Shown here piece by piece: positions 1 through 5,363 of a stretch of DNA of 5,363 nucleotides. The stretch covers positions 1 through 5,363 of the forward strand of contig JADKAA010000023.1 of assembly GCA_016715465.1 (NCBI GenBank). Direction: 5' to 3'. This stretch comes from Saprospiraceae bacterium. GTDB taxonomy: Bacteria > Bacteroidota > Bacteroidia > Chitinophagales > Saprospiraceae. The stretch's first letter is position 1, and each line of letters begins with the position of its first letter. The position numbers and the translations under genes were made by a program. The notes under the pieces were generated by a model. The model did not search any database. It was not told where the DNA came from and worked only from the letters and a program-made list of their open reading frames with translations.

Positions 1-602
1 GCCAGAATTCATGGAGGTAGTAAATCAGGCTGACATTGTCACACCGGATGGCATGCCCCTCGTTTGGATGCTGCGATTGAAGGGATATCCAAACCAACAG
101 CGCGTTTATGGACCTACATTGATGCTGTATGTTCTGGAAGCCGCCGCGCGTGAAAATATCCGAGTGGGTTTTTATGGAAGTTCACCTAAAGTCTTACGAT
201 CTTTACTTGTAAGAATGCAAGACAGATTTCCAAATCTAAAAATTGCATATTCGGTCAGCCCTCCCTTTCATGAAATTAGCCAGGGAGAGGACGCCGAAAT
301 CGTGAAGCAAATTAATGCCTCATCCGCGCGGATTTTATTTGTTGGCTTGGGCTGTCCAAAGCAGGAAAAATGGATGGCTGACCATCGCGGAAAAGTCAAC
401 GCGGTGATGATCGGTGTGGGCGCAGCCTTTTTTCATGCAGGCCTAAAATCACAGGCTCCAAATACGGATGCAAAAGATTGGATTGGAATGGTTTTACCGC
501 CTTGTCACTGAGCCGCGCAGGTTATGGCGGCGTTATCTTTATCATAATCCGCGCTTCGTTTTTCTTGCGGCTCTGGATTTGCTTGGGCTTTTGCGGAAAT
601 AA
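1..602 (+). CDS. WecG/TagA/CpsF-family glycosyltransferase, 5' truncated and frameshifted
   Basis: This family transfers an N-acetylmannosamine-type sugar from a UDP donor to a polyprenyl-diphosphate-linked acceptor at the cytoplasmic membrane face, an early step in teichoic acid, ECA or EPS synthesis. The frame is open from base 2, reading PEF then the Met at 11, then NQADIVTPDGMPLVW. In relatives that Met is internal, so about 50 N-terminal residues lie left of the window. Visible family motifs in order are the TPDG loop, RVYGP, GFYGSS, ILFVGLGCPKQEKW and GVGAAF..HAG. Read directly, the frame stops at 509-511. One extra base near 469-473 moves it to the frame reading EWFYRL, TEPRRLWRRYLYHNPRF and LAALDLLGLLRK, ending at the taa at 600-602, which is the normal C-terminus of the family. 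The usual AFDFHAG motif reads AFFHAG here, so an Asp codon is absent. The next gene begins 2 bases after the stop. The exact sugar is unknown. Confidence 0.88.
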
Positions 603-604
603 AC

Positions 605-2013
605 ATGCTCAGACGATTTTCAGTAAACTTCGCCTTATTCTCCATGTTCCTCGACGGGCTGTCTGTCATCTTCAGTCTGTGGCTGGCGGCATTCTTTCGT
701 CCCGCGTTAAATAAGATCGATTGGATCGAACCGATCCCATCGCAGGTGATCATCCCTTTAATTCTTTATATTTTGTTTCCTGTCATCTGGGCATTTATTT
801 TCTCTGCGCTTTCCATTTATGATGGACGGAAATTCCTGCGGGCCATGGATGAGTTCGCCATCCTTTCGCTTGCCATGCTGATCTCATCTGTCTCAGCGGC
901 GGGTGTCTTATATTTTTCCTATCGTGATGTGTCGCGCGCCTTGTTCGTTGTTTTCATCGTGCTGGCTTACCTGATCTTTTTGGTCTGGCGGATCCTGGTC
1001 CGTATATATTTTCGTACACAAAAAATTTCCCCGAGTAAGGCGCGTCATATTCTTGTGGTTGGTGCGGGAACGCTTGGGCAAAGGATTAAAATTCAACTCC
1101 TAAAATCTGAAATGCCAGACTTTACCTTCGCCGGGTTTGTCGATGAAAATTCGGAGTCTTCAGTTGATACCGCTCCGTTACTGGGTAGGGCGGATGAAAT
1201 TCGGGAAGTGCTCAAGCGTTATGAAATTACAGATGTGGTGATCGCCCTGCCGCACTCCGCCTATTATCAAATGAGTGACATCGTTCAAAAGATGGAGGAT
1301 CTGCCGGTTCAGGTCTGGGTCGCGCTTGGCTTTTGACCTTGGCCTTTACTACACCACCATAGAGGATTTTGCTGGGATTCCCATGCTGGATCTGCGCGCC
1401 TCCGCCATTGATGATTACCAGCGCATGATCAAGCGCGCCTTCGACTTTTTTTTCGGTTCCATCGCCCTGCTGCTTGCCCTACCGTTCATGGCATTGTCAG
1501 CGCTGATGGTTTTTCTCGAAGACGGTTCCCCGGTCTTGTTCCGCCAGAAACGGGTTGGCGAAAACGGACGGTTGTTTGAAATGCTCAAATTTCGCACCAT
1601 GCTCAAGAACGCCGAGCAGATGCAAAGCCACGTCGAGAAGCGCGACGCGGATGGGAACATCCTGCATAAATCAAAGGAAGACCCGCGCGTCACAAAGGCC
1701 GGTCATTTCTTGCGCCGCTTTAGTCTGGACGAACTGCCCCAGTTCATCAACGTGGTGCGCGGCGACATGAGTCTGGTCGGTCCCCGTCCCGAAATGCCGT
1801 ATCTGGTTGGAAAAATATCAGCCCTGGCGGCGCAGCGTTTTGCCATCCCGCCGGGTATCACTGGCTGGTGGCAGGTCAACGGCCGCAGCGACAAACCCAT
1901 GCATCTCCACACCGAGGATGACCTATATTACATTCAGAACTATTCCATTTTTCGACATCCAGATCCTGGTCAGAACAGTTTGGGTGGTACTGATCGGCAA
2001 AGGCTCATATTAA
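605..2013 (+). CDS. Exopolysaccharide polyprenyl glycosylphosphotransferase (WbaP/WcaJ-like initiating sugar transferase), frameshifted
   Basis: This polyprenyl-phosphate hexose-1-phosphate transferase is predicted to start glycan assembly by loading a sugar-1-phosphate onto undecaprenyl phosphate. Four hydrophobic helices lie at about residues 8-31, 46-70, 84-104 and 112-133. A CoA-binding-like Rossmann domain follows (VVGAGTLGQ near 151, then AGFVDE). The C-terminal Bac_transf catalytic domain has a re-entrant hydrophobic helix, GSPVLFRQKRVG, KFRTM, SLDELPQ near 373 (the Asp-Glu pair matches the catalytic dyad of this class), SLVGPRPE and PGITGWWQVNG. About 468 codons is normal for the long WbaP type. 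The frame slips near 1333 (VWVALGF to FDLGLYYTT), slips and recovers at 1809 and 1831-1832, and slips near 1953 (NYSIF to DIQILVRTVWV), ending IGKGSY with taa at 2011-2013. The ATG at 605 is the first Met and precedes the first helix. There is no clear Shine-Dalgarno, which suggests coupling to the upstream gene. The sugar cannot be told. Confidence 0.93.
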
Positions 2014-2015
2014 TT

Positions 2016-2021
2016 AAGAGG
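2016..2021 (+). promoter_or_regulatory. Ribosome binding site of the first ligase gene
   Basis: AAGAGG lies 5 bases before the ATG at 2027 and just after the stop of the upstream transferase. It fixes the start of the ligase gene at 2027. The frame from that ATG is only 13 codons long before a slip, so an open-frame finder would start the gene about 90 bases too late. Confidence 0.6.
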
Positions 2022-2026
2022 ATGGC

Positions 2027-3180
2027 ATGAAAGTTAAGTCTGTTGTTATTGCTGAGGCCGTGTTTTAGGGTTTGTTTTTTTTCTTGCAAATATCCGCTCG
2101 ATCTCATTTTGGGGTTTGTACCCGCCGACAGATACGATTGCCGACCCGGCTTGGCGTGAGATTTTACTTTGGGTGCTGGCTTTATTTTTGATGGTCTTTT
2201 TATTAATAAAGCACAACCTATTTGCATCCTATCTTCAGGCTTGGCGCGGCCAGCCTCTTCTGATCGGTTTTCTTGCTTTCTCCCTTGCTTCAATCTTTTG
2301 GTCTAATATGTGGACAGTTACTCTTCATCGAAGTCTGGTGTTTGCTTTTGCAACCTTGGCGGCAGTATATTTGGGTGTGCGGTATTCAATAAACAAATTA
2401 CTGCAATTGCTTGTTGTGATTGGTTTGGTTATTCTGGTGGCAAGTTACGCGCTGATATTTATCAACCCTGCGTTGGGGACTTCTCCGGGGTTTCCTTATT
2501 ATGGCGCATGGCGTGGCATTTTTAGCATAAGAATCAATTGGGGAACGTGATGGCGATTTTTAATCTTGTTTTTCTATTTTGGTGTTTTTCTCCAAATACT
2601 CGTAATAAACCGTTAGTAAGAATCGCCGCTATTCTGTTGTATGTTCTCTCGCTGGTCATGATCTTTTTTGCAAGATCAGTTTCGGGGGTCATTGTTCTTC
2701 TTATAGTACATTTTTCTTTTGGGGTGGCATTGTTGTGGTTAAAACTAAAACATATAATGCGCCCCGTTCATTATTATGCCGTTTTGCTTGTTTTTTTATT
2801 CAGTGCAGCGGGTATATTATTAAATTTGGAATTTGTTTTGGGGTTTTATTTAATCGCTCTGCTAATTTTACAGGCCGCGTTCCCATGTGGACGATCCTGT
2901 TACGCGATGTTTCTCTAAAAACCGTGGATTGGGGTTAGCTTTGGGACGATAAGGGCTGACGAAAATTTTCGCTTTATATGCGTGATCGAGTCAATTGATC
3001 CGATATTTTCAACAGGAGCTTACTTTGGAAGGATTTCTTCCTATTATTTTCCTGGTCTATACTTTTTTTTCGAATTTAACTTTTAGTTTGTTTATGGAAA
3101 CAGAAGTTTTTATTTGGACTTTGATTGTTACACTAATGGCCATTCTGGCGCTCAGAAGCAGTTTGACTCATGCTGCGTAA
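2027..3180 (+). pseudogene. O-antigen ligase/polymerase-like membrane protein (Wzy_C type), multiply frameshifted with an internal deletion
   Basis: This is a multi-pass membrane protein of the WaaL/Wzy superfamily, which polymerises or transfers lipid-linked glycan on the outer membrane face. It starts MKVKSVVIAEAV at 2027. After a lost T in the T-run at 2063-2066 it continues LGFVFFLAN, the first helix. Several hydrophobic helices follow, then SLASIFWS, GAWRGIF with HKNQLGNVMA across a slip near 2525, ARSVSGVIVLL, and TGRVPMW with LLRDV after a slip near 2845. Further slips near 2911, 2936 and 2973 lead through SKNRGLG, FGTI and ADENFR to YMRDRVN. The sequence then jumps at about 2993-3000 to IRYFQQEL and two last helices, ending at taa 3178-3180. 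About 35-40 codons expected here, including the conserved [D/H]-x-G-[Y/F]-x-D-x-LL motif and a helix, are missing. It is similar along its length to the second ligase at 3485. The single-base slips may be sequence errors; the block deletion argues for loss of function or misassembly. Confidence 0.85.
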
Positions 3181-3186
3181 TTGAAT

Positions 3187-3358
3187 ATGATACATTCGTT
3201 CTTCCCCCCGTTTTGCTGCCCTTTGGTTTCCGATGGCAATCGTGTCCTTCTTTCCGTTCGTTTTTAGTAACTACAATCTTGGGCAGTTTTCTGTTATTGC
3301 CATGTTGTGCCTGATGTTTTCAGCTTATGTTTTCATGTCGACTATCATCTATGGGTAA
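3187..3358 (+). CDS. Short hydrophobic reading frame, unrecognised; possible gene remnant
   Basis: I do not recognise this protein. From base 3191 the frame is open to taa at 3356-3358 and encodes two strongly hydrophobic segments, AALWFPMAIVSFFPFVF and FSVIAMLCLMFSAYVFMSTII, separated by SNYNLGQ. In that frame the only usable Met is at 3233. If one C is removed from the six-C run at 3204-3209, the ATG at 3187 reads MIHSFFPRFAALW into the same frame, giving about 56 residues. No Shine-Dalgarno is visible, but the start would lie 6 bases after the upstream stop. It could be a small two-helix membrane protein, the N-terminal stub of a larger lost transporter or flippase gene, or chance hydrophobicity in T-rich DNA. 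Confidence 0.3.
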
Positions 3359-3368
3359 AACTTCCGTC

Positions 3369-3398
3369 CTTCGCTGCCGCCTTTGGGCGGCGGCGAAG
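3369..3398 (+). terminator. Strong GC-rich hairpin, possible terminator
   Basis: CTTCGCTGCCGCC (3369-3381) pairs with GGCGGCGGCGAAG (3386-3398) around a TTTG loop: 13 base pairs, one of them a G-T wobble. It sits between the end of the first ligase unit and the promoter-like sequence of the second ligase. No T-run follows on either strand, so it is not a classical intrinsic terminator. It may instead be an RNA-stabilising or repeat-type palindrome. The stem is much more GC-rich than its surroundings. Confidence 0.42.
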
Positions 3399-3421
3399 AA
3401 CGATATTAGCGAAAGTCCTGA

Positions 3422-3451
3422 TTGGAAAATATTTTTCTGGATAGCTATAAA
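3422..3451 (+). promoter_or_regulatory. Promoter-like sequence upstream of the second ligase
   Basis: TTGGAA at 3422-3427 (4 of 6 to the -35 consensus) and TATAAA at 3446-3451 (5 of 6 to the -10 consensus) are separated by 18 bases in AT-rich DNA. They lie 34 bases before the start codon and downstream of the hairpin. A transcript would begin near 3458 and leave a short leader with the ribosome binding site. In AT-rich DNA such matches can occur by chance. Confidence 0.35.
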
Positions 3452-3474
3452 GAAAAAAGTGGCCAAATTGAAAA

Positions 3475-3479
3475 AGGAG
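3475..3479 (+). promoter_or_regulatory. Ribosome binding site of the second ligase gene
   Basis: AGGAG within an A-rich stretch lies 5 bases before the ATG at 3485. It is the best Shine-Dalgarno match in the window and fixes the start of the second ligase. The ATG opens MKQPFKFFPRQIYDG, a short polar N-terminus before the first membrane helix. Confidence 0.7.
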
Positions 3480-3484
3480 CGATC

Positions 3485-4767
3485 ATGAAACAGCCATTCA
3501 AATTCTTTCCCCGGCAAATTTATGATGGGATATTGCTGGCGGCTGCGTTCTTTATCTCAACTCGGCGTATTTTGGTCTGCTGGTTCGTCTTGGACCCTAA
3601 ATATTACTGCGAATATGGCGGCGACTTTTCAGATTATCTTCTGTAGAGTTGATTTTTCTCGGCGCTTTGTTGTTACTTATCCAGAGCGGGAGATTGCGCG
3701 AATACTGGTCAGCCTGGAAAAAGAACTTGCTGTTGGGATTATTTGTTTTATATTCAATGGCATCGATCTCCTGGTCTATACTGCCGCAACATTCGATCCA
3801 TACGCTCTACATCATGGTAGCTGCATCTGATCGCGGCGATCTTTCTGGTTATATATTCGCCGAAGCAATTGTTGAAAACTTTTTTTTATTTCACCTTAAC
3901 AAGCGCCGTGCTTAGTTTGGTCCTTATAATTATTTATCCAAGATTGGGAATTCATCAAGACATAGTTTGGAATGGCGCCTGGCGCGGTATTTTCGGGCAT
4001 AAAAACGATCTCGGCTCTTTGATGGCGTTGGGGAATGGGATTATCCTGGTCTCCGTGGCGTTGTCGAAAAACAAACGGGATATGTTAATAAATGGTTCAT
4101 CCTATCTGCTCACCTTTTTTCTTGATCGTTATAGGTGTTCGGCAAAGCGGTTTAATATTATGGCTATATTAAACGGTTTGTCGCTGTCTATGTTATATGG
4201 ATAAAGCGGTATTCAGAACTGCAAGGCAGGCAGGCCATGTATATTGCGGGCTTGTCTGTCACGGGGGGCTTCTTGCGGTGTTGTCCTGGTTGTTGTATCC
4301 ATATTGATGGGCAGGAGTTTCAGCTTGAGCGGGCGCGTACCTATGTGGATCAGCCTGTTCAAATATGTCGTGCCTAAAAGCCATGGTTCGGTTTTGGATT
4401 GGAAACCGTGTGGCTTTCCCGCTCTTCCAGAAATGGCTGGGGCAAATTTCGGTTAGGGAATAGCCAATGTTCTTAATGGACACAGCGGTTATATGGATAC
4501 TCTGCTTTTTTTTGGGATTGTGGGGTTGGTTGTCCTGTGCGCTATTTTGGCGCAGGGCTTTATTCGCGCAATGAGACGCGCGCTAATTGGACGCACCTGG
4601 CTGGATTTTTCCCGGCGCTTATGTTTGTGTATTTTCTGATCACCAACATAACATCCAGCTATACTTTGAATTATGAGAGTTTTCATTGGGTCATATTGGT
4701 GGTTATTCTTTTCTGCCGCCGGGAAAATTTTCCGAAGTGGAGTCTGTTTAAAAATGATTGCCGGTGA
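3485..4767 (+). CDS. O-antigen ligase/polymerase-like membrane protein (Wzy_C type), multiply frameshifted
   Basis: This is a second WaaL/Wzy-superfamily multi-pass membrane protein, predicted to ligate or polymerise polyprenyl-linked glycan on the outer face. Reading across slips gives about 427 residues, normal for the family. In order: MKQPFKFFPRQIYDGILLAA, GVFWSAGSSWTLN, VELIFLGALLLLIQ, WSAWKKNLLLGLF, SMASISWS, IYSPKQLLKTFF, NGAWRGIFGHKNDLGSL, LIVIG with SGLIL, FVAVYVIWIKRYSELQ, LLAVLSWLLYPY, MGRSFSLSGRVPMWI, WFGFGLETVW, NVLNGHSGYMDTLLFFGIVG (conserved periplasmic-loop His motif plus helix), and LAGFFPALMFVYFLITN to the tga at 4765-4767. Slips lie near 3553, 3641, 3829, 4122, 4170, 4263-4268 (G-run one short), 4304, 4380, 4459 and 4592. 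None is an in-frame substitution stop. It shares the WRGIF-HKN and GRVPMW blocks and overall layout with the gene at 2027. Unlike that copy, its periplasmic motif is intact. Ligase and polymerase roles cannot be separated by sequence alone. Confidence 0.86.
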
Positions 4768-4913
4768 TTATTCGCCTAAAGCAATTATGGACATAAAGTG
4801 CAAAAAAAAAAACGATGAAGTCGATAGTTATATAGACTTACGTGATCGGTACGGAACTCTGAGCTGTATGAGTTGGCGTTTGTAGTGAAAAATACCCTGC
4901 TTCTTTGTGACGA
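4768..4913. other. Convergent intergenic region, no supported gene
   Basis: This gap separates the + strand cluster from the minus-strand gene. It has an eleven-A run at 4802-4812. A + strand frame with ATG at 4787 would give a 32-residue peptide, but it has no ribosome binding site and no recognisable content. I see no tRNA, repeat or mobile-element end here. Confidence 0.5.
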
Positions 4914-4922
4914 TCAAGAAGC
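4899..4922 (-). terminator. Weak hairpin at the 3' end of the minus-strand gene
   Basis: GCTTCTT (4899-4905) pairs with AAGAAGC (4916-4922) around a 10-base loop. Read on the minus strand, the hairpin spans the stop codon of the gene and is followed after a few bases by TATTTTT. A 7-bp stem with this spacing is a weak terminator at best. Read on the + strand it is followed by CTTTT only. Confidence 0.3.
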
Positions 4923-5363
4923 CCCGCTTTTGTAATTTGGATCTGGCGAAGGTGTTGAATGAACGTAGTTAAAATACCAATTACAACCAAAAGTAAACAA
5001 TAATCCAATTCCTGCTGAAATATACAGAGTTGAGAAGAAAACAGGTAACAAGAAATATCGTCCCAAATCTAGCGGTGAGAATAGCGCGGGTAGTGATGCA
5101 GTCATGCCAACCAACAGAAGGGAGAGATTGAAGCTGGGCCTGGGAATGGATCTGGATAAGATGTTGATAAGATTTTATGAGCAAAAATGCGAACCCGATG
5201 AGGAATAAGATAATATTTAATGGCCAGGCGTTGTTAAAACTGGATTGATGAGAAGGTTTGAAATATCCTTTCGGTATCCACCTTGATTGCATTTTGGTTC
5301 CTTCTATTTTAGATTCAGGGATGTAGTCCTCTGCTTGTAAGTATCTCAACCCATTTTAATTGA
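4914..5363 (-). CDS. C-terminal part of a multi-pass membrane protein, possibly a GT39/ArnT-type glycosyltransferase; partial, frameshifted
   Basis: The gene enters from the right edge and ends at the tga at 4916-4914. One frame, from about 5349 down, reads YIPESKIEGTK, WIPKGYFKPSHQSSFNNAWP and the helix NIILFLIGFAFLLIK. A slip between about 5185 and 5115 moves it to a frame reading IPRPSFNLSLLLVGMTASL, then PALFSPLDLGRYFLLPVF and another helix, STLYISAGIGLLFTF, ending in a short polar tail. The LPAL-(F/L)-(S/T)-PLD-x-x-RY-(F/Y)-L-x-PV pattern before a last helix resembles the C-terminal region of GT39/PMT/ArnT-like transferases, which move a sugar from a polyprenyl-phosphate carrier on the outer membrane face. 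The catalytic N-terminal half, with its DE/DD loop motif, is outside the window, so the family call is tentative. A TTG at 5349 follows an in-frame stop at 5358-5356. I take that stop as another slip rather than the gene start, because the protein there does not look like an N-terminus. Confidence 0.5.

Noticed and set aside
11..13. ATG at 11 as the true start of the first gene
   Set aside because: The frame is open to the left edge, and PEF directly before the Met continues the usual family sequence, so this Met is internal and the gene is cut by the window.
478..753. Separate small genes on both strands around 478-753
   Set aside because: The + frame is a shadow of the C-terminus of the WecG/TagA gene, and the minus frame is antisense to the WecG/TagA end and the start of the sugar transferase. 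Both are low-complexity and have no ribosome site.
1320..1340. Programmed ribosomal frameshift in the sugar transferase at the GGCTTTTGACC site
   Set aside because: No slippery heptamer with a downstream structure is evident, the family is not known for recoding, and the same kind of slip occurs throughout all genes here.
1415..2293. Minus-strand open frames at 1415-1693, 1703-1912 and 1970-2293
   Set aside because: They lie opposite well-supported conserved protein and have shadow-like composition without any recognisable motif.
2027..3484. Insertion sequence or phase-variable simple repeats causing the breaks
   Set aside because: No terminal inverted repeats, transposase or long homopolymer/short tandem repeat tracts are present; the slips are spread over many unrelated positions.
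4259..4686. Minus-strand open frames at 4259-4483 and 4489-4686
   Set aside because: They are antisense to the GRVPMW and GHSGYMD blocks of the second ligase, which are clearly coding on the + strand.
4787..4885. Small + strand peptide gene starting at 4787
   Set aside because: No ribosome binding site, an A-run inside it, and no motif or conservation clue.

Overview
The window is a fragment of a cell-surface polysaccharide (exopolysaccharide, capsule or O-antigen type) gene cluster. Four genes lie head to tail on the + strand: a WecG/TagA/CpsF glycosyltransferase cut by the left edge (to 602), a polyprenyl-phosphate hexose-1-phosphate transferase (605-2013), and two O-antigen ligase/polymerase-like membrane proteins (2027-3180 and 3485-4767). 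A minus-strand gene (4914 to the right edge) converges on them. It looks like the C-terminal end of a multi-pass glycosyltransferase of the GT39/ArnT type. No RNA gene, CRISPR array, insertion sequence or phage gene is visible.

As written, none of the genes is one continuous reading frame. Each must be read across single-base slips, and the family-typical protein continues directly in another frame after each slip. There are about 5 slips in the first 2 kb, 6 in the first ligase, 10 in the second, and at least 1 in the minus-strand gene. I saw no in-frame stop made by substitution: every premature stop comes just after a slip. I infer that most slips are read or assembly indel errors rather than gene decay, but the sequence alone cannot prove this. 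Two changes are of another kind: about 35-40 codons are missing near 2993-3000 in the first ligase, and one codon is missing near 432-437 in the first gene.

Layout: 1-602 and 605-2013 are 2 bases apart, and 2013 to 2027 is 13 bases with a good ribosome binding site, so the first three genes read as one operon. The 304-base gap 3181-3484 holds a short hydrophobic reading frame, a 13-bp GC-rich hairpin, a promoter-like sequence and a strong ribosome binding site for the second ligase. The convergent gap 4768-4913 holds only a weak hairpin.

Pathway (family knowledge plus inference): the transferase would start the glycan by putting a sugar-1-phosphate on undecaprenyl phosphate at the inner membrane face. 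The WecG/TagA enzyme would add an early sugar. The Wzy/WaaL-like proteins would polymerise the lipid-linked repeat units or transfer the chain to an acceptor on the outer face. The GT39-like protein could decorate glycan or protein from a polyprenyl-linked donor. The C-terminal signature of the transferase (GWWQVNGRSDKP followed by an HLHTEDDLYYIQ stretch) resembles versions I associate with Chloroflexota of the Anaerolineae type. That assignment is from memory and only moderately confident.
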